A DNA stretch of 64,000 nucleotides from Parasitella parasitica (taxonomy: Eukaryota > Mucoromycota > Mucoromycetes > Mucorales > Mucoraceae): NCBI GenBank assembly GCA_025201805.1, contig MU619266.1, positions 32,215 through 96,214 of the forward strand, read 5' to 3'. Both the position numbers and the translations under genes were made by a program. Shown here in pieces: positions 38,123-48,590 of this stretch (the first letter of the stretch is position 1; each line of letters starts with the position of its first letter). The notes beneath the pieces are model-generated. The model searched no databases, was not told the origin of the DNA, and saw nothing but the letters and a program-made list of their open reading frames with translations.

Positions 38123-39719
38123 ATGAAGGCATGCTCTCTATTTGCCTTTACTTTGTTTATCACAGCAGTATTTTCACAGCAGCAATCCATCGATGAACCT
38201 GCCTCATTCAATCAAAATGAAGATCATTACGCTTTTAAAACAGTGATTACAAACGGTAGGCTTACAGGCTGACTATCTACAACCTCACACTAAATCACAA
38301 GTATATAGCTACATTGAATGGATTCACCATTGAATACCGAAACTACTATAAAATTGTGACAAACACCATTCTTAATAAATCTTACTGTCTAGTGGGTTGG
38401 AATCAAGCTCTGCCCGAGGGCTGCGCTACTGAATCGACTATTCAGACTCCCGTACAAAGCTTTAGTATCGATTCAGACTCTCTTGGTGTTGTACCTTTTA
38501 TCGAGCTGCTTGGGCTCAAGAATAATGTCACCAAGACAAACACAGCCAACATGACATCCCCATGTATTAATGATGGCAGTGCAGACACTAGCACATCTTC
38601 ACCTCAACTAGTTTTTTCATTATCAAGTTTATCCGGTGCTTCCTATGTTGCCTACTCGGGCAATAATGAAAGATTAGCACCACTTCAGGTAAGCCAGAAG
38701 AACTTGAAGCACCAAAGTAAGTGAACATGGACATGCTCATTATTTAATAGAAAGCCTCTTGGTTGATGTATATCGGTGCTTTTTTTGACCTCGAATCGAA
38801 ATCTTACTCAATATATACTCAAATCTCTGACAACTACAACTGCCATAAACGGAACCTAGGATCTATTCCTGCACCAAAGGCTGTTTCTTGGACCTCATTT
38901 GATCCTGCTGCTCACTTGTTCACCGTGAAAAGTGACACTTACTATGCTCAATTGAGTCAAGACGCTGGCGGTCGACTTGTATCTACCAACGTTGCTCAGG
39001 GAGATATATTTAAAACAAACTACACCACTGATCTGTTGCCTTTGGCCAATACACTTCGTGGAGCAGACTTTATAATTGATTCGAGTAATCTTGATGTTAA
39101 TTATTCCAGCTGGATTGGTGCCGATTCCATGTATTTCACTGGTGAAAACGGCATTCAAAAAGTCAATGCTATTGTGAATGACAAGGTGTACACTATCAAT
39201 GGACTTGTAACTAGTAATAAACAGTCAGGTATATATAAAAAAAGGGGAGAGGTGGGGGTGAAGAAGGCATTCTCTCATTTAATCAACATACTCATAACTA
39301 TATGTACAACAGATTGGTTTCAAAGATCCGCTGCTCGTCCTGATCTAGCATTATTAGATTTGATCAAACTCTTTTATCCAGACTTTGGAATCGCAGCCAA
39401 TCCTGCCGTTATAGATTTTCCTGTCTGGCTGACTCCATTCAAGAATGAAACAACACCAACTCGTCCTATCACTTCTGAACTATACGGTGGGTGCGATAAC
39501 ATTGCCAGTACGGCATTTTCGCAATCCATGTGCACTATCGATGGTAATTCCCTCACTGGAGGCCAGTACACAAAGAAATTATCTACAGGGGAGACTGCAG
39601 GTATCTCTGTAGGTACAATATTGTTTGTGCTCATTGCGGCATCATGCCTAGGTGTATGGTTATTCCGCAGATATCGCAGACAAAAGAGACACAATTTTTA
39701 CCGAATGAATGATTTATAA
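38123..39719 (+). CDS. Membrane-anchored periplasmic-binding-protein-fold surface protein
   Basis: About 465 residues from exons 38123-38255, 38309-38688, 38751-39228 and 39313-39719. It opens with a signal peptide (KACSLFAFTLFITAVFSQ) and ends with one transmembrane helix (VGTILFVLIAASCLGVWLF) and a basic tail (RRYRRQKR), so it is a type I surface protein. The body reads like bacterial class III (TroA/FhuD/BtuF, Peripla_BP_2) solute-binding proteins: VAYSGNNERLAPLQ, ASWLMYIGAFFDLE, IIDSSNLDVNY, NAIVNDKVYTING, and the closing helix ALLDLIKLFYPDF. In bacteria this family binds siderophores, haem, cobalamin or metals. Six or more cysteines and several N-glycosylation sequons fit a secreted fold. 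Iron-siderophore or other ligand capture is an inference; the ligand is unknown. Fold confidence is good, function low. Confidence 0.78.
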
Positions 39720-40129
39720 ACTTCCAATAATGCATACATAAATTATATTTTCCTTTTTTGGCAAATTATGATGATCATTTTACTATAATGTTTTGTTTAT
39801 TGAAATATTGTGTATAATACAGATTGAAATAGGGAGAAAAAGGAGAGGTTTTGATTGTAATCTATACAACTCTGTGTACTTTAAGACCTCCTAAAAGCAG
39901 AACGAATGGATGTAAGTGTGTATGTTTTTTTTGTTTTTTTGTTAAGGTAAAAATTGTAAATGCGGCAAGAGATAGTATTAAGGAGAGTCTATATGTATAA
40001 GAAAAAGTTATGTTATTTACACAAAGAAAAAAGAAAAAGAGGGGCAGGTAAATGAAAAGAGGGGAATAAATTAGAGAATATATGAAAAAGAAGAAGGGGG
40101 ATAGCAGCAAATGTATATCCTTTTTCTTT

Positions 40130-41281
40130 TCAATAAACACTGGTGGTGGTATCCAGCGAAACTTTTTTAGATTTCCACCAGCCGTCTTCTTCCTGCTGTG
40201 GTTGCTGTTGCTGTGGTTGTTGCGGTTGCGAATCAGTTTTTTGAGTTGGTTTTGTTTTCAATCTTCGTTTCCATGCACTTGTTAAGCAAAGTGAGCTTGC
40301 ACGCATTAAAAATGTGTTCTTCTTATTTTGTTTTAATGTGAATTCAGATGGAGAAGCAGTAATGATGGAAGGGGGTGAAGCGATCCAGCTTTTTGGACGG
40401 TCACTATGGCTGTGGTTACGTTCGGTAACGACGCATGGTTGTTGTTCCTGTGGTTGCTGTACCTGAGGTGCTGTAAAAACAGTTGGTGTAGGTGGTGGTT
40501 GATAATGTTGTTCTGGTAAAACCATGGTTGGACGGATCTTTTGTTCAAATTCCCTCAGTTGGAACAGTAAGCCAAGGTTTGGACTTATTGGAGGAGCCAA
40601 TTTCTTGACATGATTATAAGCATCTTGCATAGGCATGTTGTAAGTCTTCATGATATAAGCGATAATGACAGAGGCAGAACGAGCAACACCACATTGACAA
40701 TGTACAAGAATGGTTTGACCAGCATTGCGAGCACGATCAATGATATCAATAGCTTTTGACAATTCAGCTGCCAAATTATCTTGATTGTGTTGCCATGACA
40801 ACTTTTGATAAGCGATGTACTGTTGTCGTTGTTGTTGTTGTTGTTGTGGGGAATCCAAGATGGTTTGGATGCTGGAAGCTGTGCTGCTGACAGAAGATGC
40901 TTTTGAGAGTGAAGGAGAAGGCACGACTGATGACGGTAATAAGTCATCCATAGGTTGGAACATGTATTCATATGGGTTGTTGACTTCAGCCGCAACATTT
41001 AGTATGGCTTGCACATTCAATTGTTTTAAATAATCCAGATCCAAGGTGTTCTTTTCTGATCCCAGGTAGAGAAAGGGCATAATCTTTGCTGGGCCTGATG
41101 AATAGGCATTGACATCATCTTGTTGCTGCTTTGGTTGCTGTAGCTGAGTTACATGGAGCAATTGCGAAGATGATTCGGGTGAAAGGCACAGTGATAAGTT
41201 TTTGTTGTTTCTTCTGCGATTGGCTAATCCGCTCGAGGTTGAGCATGTTGGGGTAATTGATAAAGATAATCTTTTGTTCAT
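40130..41281 (-). CDS. Dual-specificity protein phosphatase (MAPK-phosphatase type)
   Basis: Single-exon frame of 383 residues. The catalytic signature is VHCQCGVARSASVIIAYIMK (HCxxGxxRS, with Cys nucleophile and Arg binding the phosphate). It is preceded by the DSP core start MPFLYLGSEKNTLDLDYLKQ and followed by PPISPNLGLLFQLREFE, typical of MAP-kinase phosphatases. A Gln-rich insertion (about 8 Q near 40830-40850) lies between the core strand and the general-acid region, which is lengthened. The C terminus is Gln/Pro-rich and basic. No CH2/rhodanese-like MAPK docking domain is visible, so it resembles the short fungal Msg5/Pmp1-type enzymes. Likely role: switching off a MAPK pathway, by family inference. 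It converges on the surface-protein gene with 410 bases between stops. Confidence 0.88.
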   Translation of the reverse strand: MNKRLSLSITPTCSTSSGLANRRRNNKNLSLCLSPESSSQLLHVTQLQQPKQQQDDVNAYSSGPAKIMPFLYLGSEKNTLDLDYLKQLNVQAILNVAAEVNNPYEYMFQPMDDLLPSSVVPSPSLSKASSVSSTASSIQTILDSPQQQQQQRQQYIAYQKLSWQHNQDNLAAELSKAIDIIDRARNAGQTILVHCQCGVARSASVIIAYIMKTYNMPMQDAYNHVKKLAPPISPNLGLLFQLREFEQKIRPTMVLPEQHYQPPPTPTVFTAPQVQQPQEQQPCVVTERNHSHSDRPKSWIASPPSIITASPSEFTLKQNKKNTFLMRASSLCLTSAWKRRLKTKPTQKTDSQPQQPQQQQPQQEEDGWWKSKKVSLDTTTSVY

Positions 41282-41934
41282 GTTTTGGTGCTGTGATGTT
41301 GACGAATAAAAGAAATGGGAGAGAAAGAAGAAAGAAAGAAATAATTCTACCTCTTATTTATACAGAAAACGGTTCTAAATGGAAAACTAAGACTATTAAT
41401 TAGTTGGCCAATTGGGTATAATCATGCTAATTAAACCAATTTCTATGTTTGCCCTCCTTGTTTATTATTAGTCTGCATCTGAGAAAAACGCCACCTTTTT
41501 TAGGTACATACTTTGCGGTATGTAGTACTATCATGAGTAATTGATTGTTGCCATTAATCTATAACCTATCTCTTCTGATGAGTGTCTTCTCCTTGCTGTC
41601 TCCTCTTTTTCTTGGTTGAAGGCTGCTCCTTCTGCATGCTGAAGGATAGAATCGAAAATGAAAAAGAAATCTATTTTCATGTTTGTATCACAAAAAATAA
41701 TTTTATATTAATTTATTTTTTTTGGTAAATGTTTTTTATTCAATTGGGCTTTTGACTAAAACTCTATATATTATTATTATTATAAATGGTTATATGGATG
41801 TGAAACAGATAGACATTCTTTTCGTTCTAAATAGGATGGTAGCACATTATTACTAATTGACAACATTTTGCTCTCTTCACCCGCTTTGACGGAACCCAGT
41901 TTTTTTGCTTTCCATTACATTGATTAGTTCTGAA
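41282..41934. promoter_or_regulatory. Divergent intergenic region (phosphatase / dehydratase)
   Basis: A 650-base AT-rich spacer between two oppositely oriented starts. An A/G-rich strip (41315-41345) lies just upstream of the phosphatase, with a TTATTTATA-like sequence at 41354-41362. No coding content is seen until 41905. Confidence 0.45.
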
Positions 41935-43077
41935 ATGTTACTGAGAGGTTCATTCGTTTATATAGTACGCACACTATTGATAGCTGGAAACAGACCATTC
42001 TTCCAAATGAAACTCGACGAGAACGATGTCATTTCAGCATCACAATTTAATTTAATAGCCAATACATTAAATCATCCGCAATACACAGACAATCAATTAC
42101 CCCTCTCCAAAGGGAACCATCTTACCACCAACATGGCATCTGGCCTATTTTCCATCCCGCGTGCCTGAATCAAAACTTGCTTCGGATGGCTATGAGCAGG
42201 ATTGGAGCCCTCCCTTTCCACACCTACATCGCATGTGGGCCAGTGGTGAATTAAGCTGGAATCAAAGACAACCTATTAAAAGTAGGTCAAGAGGTTATAA
42301 TGCAATCTTTAGTTCGCGACATTCAAATGAGTCAAAGGAGGAAAACGCGGCGATTCCGTTTTTATTTGGGTCGATAAACATTTGCATAATAATCAGGGTT
42401 GGTCTGCGACAGAGTTAAGATGCTTGGTGTACCTTACGCAACAGGGTAACGTGATGTATAGCATAATTTACTTCGTACTGATATTGCACTAATATAATAG
42501 ATAACGCTGATCACCCTAAAGAAACCGCCAGCACCATCCTACCGCCATCACCATCATCACCACCATCATCACCACTACCACCGCCGACCACATCTCCTGA
42601 TTTCATTATCAACTTGAAACCAACTCCAGTTACTTTATTTAGGTTTTCCGCATTAACCTTCAATTCTTACTTAATTCATTATGACCACATTCATTCAACA
42701 ACTGTTGAAAACCAGAAAGATAATCAATTTCTATGCATACAAAGAAAGAAATTAACGTGCATAACACATACATAATGACAGGCCGCCTTACTCATGGTCC
42801 CTTGTCATTTACAAAGATGGTGAATTATTTAGACAAACATCTATTAGCTTTAGGTGCTAATAGTGGTGACTCACCAAGGAAAAAAATCACCAACTTGAGC
42901 TATCCCTGCTTTAGTCCACTTGTTGTAAATGATCCCATTACTGTAATGGGCAGACAGTCTGGCGCAAACGAGCGCAGCCTGTGGGTGTTGGATCATGAGG
43001 GGAATGTCGCTGTCAAGGGAAGTGTTGTCGTAGAAGGCGAACGAATAAGAGAAAGAGCGGATTCAATGGCGGATTAA
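41935..43077 (+). pseudogene. HTD2 / MaoC-type hydroxyacyl-thioester dehydratase, frameshifted
   Basis: The pieces read as a two-hot-dog dehydratase of the mitochondrial HTD2 / mesaconyl-CoA hydratase family, but in different frames. Segment 1 (41935-42112) starts with a basic, hydrophobic leader that could be a mitochondrial signal. Segment 2 (from 42113) gives LPPTWHLAYFPSRVPES and LHRMWASGELSWN. Segment 3 (from 42282) gives VGQEVIMQSLVRDIQM. Segment 4 (from 42334) gives GDSVFIWVDKH and TELRCLVYLTQQ. A GT-AG intron (42446-42500) follows, then a Ser/Pro-rich insert and LFRFSALTFNSYLIHYD. The last part in the frame of 42781 gives RLTHGPLSF and ends at 43077. Each of the first three junctions is a +1 shift (GGG at 42112-42114, AAAA at 42278-42281, and near 42330). 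The final junction needs an intron whose donor reads AT instead of GT (42720). Either the gene is dead or the sequence has local insertion errors. Confidence 0.72.
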
Positions 43078-45893
43078 TTAGGTCAAGGCCTTTGCTGCAT
43101 GTATGTTTGTTATTCTTCCGTGTACATAATGCATGTTTTACATGTTTGCATGTGTGCAGCTTTTGATTATTTAGGTACATGAGTGCATACATAAACCTCC
43201 AAAATAAAAGTGCGCTTTTTAGTAATATTGATTTCATGATCTCTCAAATGACATTTACATGAAAACAAGTGTGCGTCAGATGATTCTTGTTGTCATGTAC
43301 GCTTCTGTTACTAATTATTGAATTTAGTTGATAATTTGTGGTCAGATTTCATAAATAAATTTCATTTACCCTTTGTAGGACAATTCTTTAAAGTTTGGTA
43401 ACAAGAATACTTGGGTTATAGTCCATCTATATGTATACATCACATTGCAGTTGTTCTGGTTGTTGTAAAAAGACTGTGCTGCTTTGATTGAGCAGCATAA
43501 ATATTTATTTACAGTACTACACATGAAACCCGATAAAAAGAGATTAAAAAATATTGTGTTTGTAAATGCTGTGCTTTGGAAACTAAGGGATTACATGCCT
43601 GAAATCCCGCTTCTTTTGAGGTGACACTTGTGTTAAAAGGATTTTTAAAGGGTGCAAGGGCCATTAAACAAGATCAACTGCTTGGCGTGCAAAACCGAGA
43701 ATCTCTGCTAAAATATAGTAATATACTTATATTTAGAATATACTCCAAACATATGTGTAGATGTAGATATAATAGCCTTTTCATTTAAATTAAACTCCCA
43801 AGTGTTATTATCATACAGATATAAACAAAGCTTTGGTTGCTTTTCATGCGTAAGCTACTCATGCTTTCGATCATCAAGGATTAAAAGAATTGTTCGACAA
43901 ACGCTAATGTAACCAACTGAGTGTAATAAAATAACATTTAATTTATACATGTACGAAAAAGAAATAGTGTTCCGTGTGCTACAAATTCTATAATTACTAC
44001 ATTATAACGTATTGGAGCTATAAGGAACGCTTGTGATCAAAACAGCCGAGTCCAGTCCCTTGTTCGAAAAAAAATTGGCTTCGGAAAGCTGTTGAACATG
44101 GTTATAGCTTACAAAGTTTAGTAGCAAAGTGCACATCACCAGCAGGTATTCGAACTGTGAGATACATTGATTTTTATCACCAAGCCATAAACTCAATCAA
44201 ATGACCCATCATATCTACAGCTACTGATGAAGATCTTATTTCTAGCAATAGCTTCATTGCTTTGTCCAAAAGTCAAATTTATTTTGATCTTTTCAATCCT
44301 CAATTTCGATTCTGGGCCAAGGCATAGAAGCGAGTAGAGATTAATGTATTAAGAAATCGAAAGCAATATTAACAACTGTTTCCTGTTTGGTATATTTAAT
44401 ACGTACATATTTCACCAAAACATATTTTATATTGGAAGCCACTTATTATTATACTGTTCAGAATTAGGTTAGGACCAAATTAATGCGGCTTTATAACTAT
44501 TTTCGAAGGTTTGGATTACTTTAAGAGCTTTGAAAAATATCTAAGCGTCTTATATTTAACATACCATCCTTCATGTTGATTTTCCAATTTTTTGAGCCTT
44601 TTTAGGAGACATTTTATATCCTGCCATTAAACTAAAAGCTGGTGTCGGTATGTACCAACTTGGACATGCATGAATATGGTGTTAGTTATCAAATAAATGT
44701 AAACAGTTAGATATGTGAAAAATGCTCTTTTTAAAGATACCTTCAAACAATATATTACGATACAGCCAGTCTATCAAATCTGTAATAATCAATTTCTGCG
44801 TTAAATAAAACAATATCATTTTATTTTGTTGCAAGATAATATGTAGTTAACATCACCAAATATTTGAAAAAAAAAATCACTCTTTACATATTACAACTTG
44901 TTTTTTTTTTCGCACAATAAATATATTGTTATGAAGGCACTACAATATATGTTACTATGTGAATACCTCATTTGGTAAACGCAGTGCTTGTTTCTTCGCA
45001 ATTTTAACCTTTTCAAACATTCTAACCCACACCAAGTCGTTTCCAAGAGTTCGTATTTACTTTTTGATATAATATCAAACCAAGAGCAGGCAAAAAAATT
45101 TATCAATTTTCAACAATTTTTCATGAGGGCATACAAGAAAAAAATTGATGGAAAACATAATATATCAATTTTGACTTTTGAAAATGCAGTTGTCTGCTAA
45201 ATCGAAAATATTTCGTTTTACTCAAACTTTAGTATGGGATTACTATTTTAGGTGATATTTATGCAAATCATAGCCTTTTAGTCGAAAAATGCAGTTTCTT
45301 TCAGGCGCTGATTACTCAAAATTTCTGGTGAAAACTTTATTCCTAAATTAGACTGCTAGATGAAAAATTAAGCGATACATAAACCTACTTGGGCTGTTAA
45401 TGTATACTAATTTAGTATTTTTGGATATATCGTCGAAGAAGTACCATCTGAGTACTTTTTAATTATACCTAATAACAAAAAATGAAGTCGGAGATCGCAT
45501 ATGTTTTACCATCACAGCGTTAAGCCTAGGACCTGATAACAATTGGACAACTAAGGTACTTATCAATAGCGTGCAATATTAATACATTTATTGAATTGAC
45601 ACGTAGACAGTTAACCTTGTGTGATAATTTTATGCTTGGATAGCTCACCAATCTCGTTTCATAGCAAAGTAACCATCTATTCGGACATGCAATTTAAAGG
45701 CGGAGTATGAAATCAATTCAGGTACCAACAAACTAAACTTTGATCAGAAAACGTTCCTGATCTATGTCAAGTTTTTTGAAAAGTGGCCAAAGTAGATGAT
45801 AGTAGTAAGCATATAGAAGAGAGCAGGAAACATATATATATAACATTAGGTATTTCTTTTAGAAAAAAAAATTACCCATTAGGTTTTTTTTTT
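43078..45893. other. Second AT-rich gene-poor region, up to the assembly gap
   Basis: I see no supportable gene. Open frames are under 75 codons and have no recognisable motif. There are many A and T runs and no long repeat. Sequence just left of the gap ends in a T run, a likely reason for the assembly break. Confidence 0.5.
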
Positions 45894-46533
45894 NNNNNNN
45901 NNNNNNNNNNNNNNNNNNNNNNNNNNNNNNNNNNNNNNNNNNNNNNNNNNNNNNNNNNNNNNNNNNNNNNNNNNNNNNNNNNNNNNNNNNNNNNNNNNNN
46001 NNNNNNNNNNNNNNNNNNNNNNNNNNNNNNNNNNNNNNNNNNNNNNNNNNNNNNNNNNNNNNNNNNNNNNNNNNNNNNNNNNNNNNNNNNNNNNNNNNNN
46101 NNNNNNNNNNNNNNNNNNNNNNNNNNNNNNNNNNNNNNNNNNNNNNNNNNNNNNNNNNNNNNNNNNNNNNNNNNNNNNNNNNNNNNNNNNNNNNNNNNNN
46201 NNNNNNNNNNNNNNNNNNNNNNNNNNNNNNNNNNNNNNNNNNNNNNNNNNNNNNNNNNNNNNNNNNNNNNNNNNNNNNNNNNNNNNNNNNNNNNNNNNNN
46301 NNNNNNNNNNNNNNNNNNNNNNNNNNNNNNNNNNNNNNNNNNNNNNNNNNNNNNNNNNNNNNNNNNNNNNNNNNNNNNNNNNNNNNNNNNNNNNNNNNNN
46401 NNNNNNNNNNNNNNNNNNNNNNNNNNNNNNNNNNNNNNNNNNNNNNNNNNNNNNNNNNNNNNNNNNNNNNNNNNNNNNNNNNNNNNNNNNNNNNNNNNNN
46501 NNNNNNNNNNNNNNNNNNNNNNNNNNNNNNNNN
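45894..46533. other. Assembly gap (640 N)
   Basis: A run of 640 undetermined bases. It starts immediately after a T run (45884-45893) and removes the 3' exon or exons of the GATA-factor gene that runs into it from the right. Any frame that crosses it is meaningless. Confidence 0.99.
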
Positions 46534-46641
46534 AAATTCTGGGATATTTTACCTTTTAAGAATACCATAGAGCCCAAGCCCAGCGCATGGAGAGGATCTC
46601 TATTACAACGACAGTTAGATATTTGCAAAAAAAAAACCTAC

Positions 46642-47930
46642 GCAAACCGCATGCATTGCAAAGTGTGCGAGCCCCATCAGGTCCCCTTCTCCATTCCGGT
46701 GTTTCGGATATATTACATGAATGACATCTACCTCGAAACACGGGCCGTTTCTAACACCAAAAGCATTTAAGCATAAACATCTCTTCTAGATTTTATCTTC
46801 TTACCCCTCTCTTTCGAAGCCTGCCGGCATTACCAAGAGATAAGACATTGGTGGATGAGTTTTTCAGCAATGAATAACCTTCAGATTCCTGTGCATGCAA
46901 ATCGAAAAAGAGCACAAAATGATAGATTTAGTATAACCCAATGGAGATAATTTTAAAAGAATGAGTCATCGTGAAATGTGTAAAGATATACATTGTCTGG
47001 TTAATTTTTTTTATACCTGATACTGCCCATCTAGATTGTTCTGTGCAAGGGGGTTTGGAAAGTTATGTAGTTTGGCATACTCGGCAGCTAATTGATGCTT
47101 TCTCAATCGAAGCAACGCATTTAAAACTTCGTTTGCTTTGCTAATCATGTCGTCCAACCAGGGCCGCATATTATTGGGGTTAGTGAAAGAATAGTCATTC
47201 CCAACAATGGAATGCTTTCTTTCAGTCATGTTTGTCGCTAAGCTATTGCAGTGCTGGACTACCTTGGCTTGATGTGAATACCTGGAATTACATTTAAATC
47301 ATGAGAAAACGGCTTACTTGTTCGATGTCTCTTTCAATAGTTCGTAGAGAAGGTGCTGATAAAGAAGAAGGTGTCAATACCATTTCAATCGGTGCATTGC
47401 TGACCCTGTTATTGTGTTGGACAGCATCTTTAGTCAGGGCTGATATCTGAGGCAGCGAATTTTGGCGATTACGATATTGTTGTTGGTCTATTGCAGGTAA
47501 CGTATGATTTGCTGATGATGGTGCTGAAGTAAAATAATCTAATCTATTAATTTGAGATTGAGCGTTTTCATTTACATGAGGAATTGGACTCCAAGGCTCT
47601 TGATTTGATGGCTGGTGCTGTATTGGTACTATATTGATGCTTTTACCGCTGCTGCTGATCTCCTGCATTGTGGTGTTGCTACTCGTCGTGCTTAAGGCAG
47701 AGGGGGATAACGTAGATGGCGGTGGCCAAGATCTGCTTGCGAATCCTGTGTTCTTGGATAAAATTGGTGGTAAAACAAGATGCTCGTTTCTGTTGATGTC
47801 AGCTTTTTTGTTGTTTTTGTCCATAGTATAATAGCTGTGTACTTTTCACATTAAATGCGATGAAAAAATCACATCAAAAATGTTTTTGTTACCTGAGAGA
47901 TGAAGAAGGAGGAGATGGCGAATTTGTCAT
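46642..47930 (-). CDS. GATA-type zinc-finger transcription factor (3' end lost in gap)
   Basis: Minus-strand gene. Exon 1 starts at 47930 ([11 protein letters not shown]) and splices at 47893 to an exon beginning at 47834 ([11 protein letters not shown]). That exon ends at CAA before GTAAGC near 47326 and joins at GTA GTC (VVQHCNSL). Next comes a helical region ([28 protein letters not shown]), a short exon ([10 protein letters not shown]), then the finger exon. The finger is CHSC, 18 residues, CNAC, with [20 protein letters not shown], a class IVb GATA finger. The exon ends at 46642 inside the codon after CGL, with donor GTAGGT. The basic tail that follows the finger lies in the gap. The N-terminal part is Ser/Gln/Pro-rich. 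DNA binding to GATA sites is expected from the family. Which pathway it serves (light, nitrogen, iron or other) cannot be told. Confidence 0.85.
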
Positions 47931-48590
47931 GATAAAGTTATGTGTGTAAATAAATAATGAGATGTAATAGGAACAAGGATAAATAAATAATGTTTTTTTT
48001 TATGAGAGAAAACAAAAGCAAAACAGAAGGAGGAAATAGAGTAAAAATAAAAAAAAACCCAAGTAAATATGCAAGCGATTTAGGCTATCTCAATGATCGA
48101 TATCTATTGTGACAATCTTTTAAATATAACACACATCAAGAGAATGCTATTAAGCGATATTATATTAGCAATGCTTGATTGGAGCTGTTGCTGCAACAAC
48201 CAGCATTAAGGAATGAACGAGAGCAGTAAGTAAATCACATGTTGGTAATCTCCCATAAGCTGCGTAACAGCTCACAATCACGCACATAAGCACACATCTA
48301 TTTTAGCTTTCTGATTTACCCACAGAACAAGTTGCAGTGTTCGCTACCCAGTTCTGGGAGTCGTTACTAATTCTAATTACAATTTAGATGTTGTGGAAAT
48401 GATTCATGTATGCAAAACGACTCATATCTTTGCAGACATCACACTCCGCCTCAAATCATTCGAAGATTGTACCTGTAAATGACAAAATATAGCAGGTATG
48501 ACAAGTTATACCAGTAGCAGTAGATGGAAGATACTTTTTTTTTTTTTTTTTTTTTATATATATTATAAAGAAATTATATGTACATTTTTT
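47931..48590. other. Intergenic region between GATA factor and Sgf73 genes
   Basis: Promoter side of the GATA gene and 3' flank of the Sgf73 gene. Contains T runs at 47992-48001 and about 27 T at 48535-48555, and an ATATATATTAT stretch at 48556-48566. No gene was seen. Confidence 0.5.

Noticed and set aside
42720..42781. U12-type (AT-AC) intron as an explanation for the missing donor in the dehydratase
   Set aside because: The donor reads ATAATC rather than ATATCC and the intron ends in AG, so it does not fit the minor-spliceosome pattern. A mutated GT donor is simpler.
44090..44165. tRNA-like TTCGAA string in the desert left of the gap
   Set aside because: On the minus strand the flanking bases do not form a five-pair T stem, and no matching acceptor stem was found.
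45783..46559. Long frames spanning the N gap
   Set aside because: They are open only because N codons contain no stops; no real coding sequence is shown.
47281..47335. A frameshift at the second intron of the GATA gene
   Set aside because: Using the acceptor at CCAAG before GTAGTC gives a 55-nt intron with perfect phase, so no error is needed.
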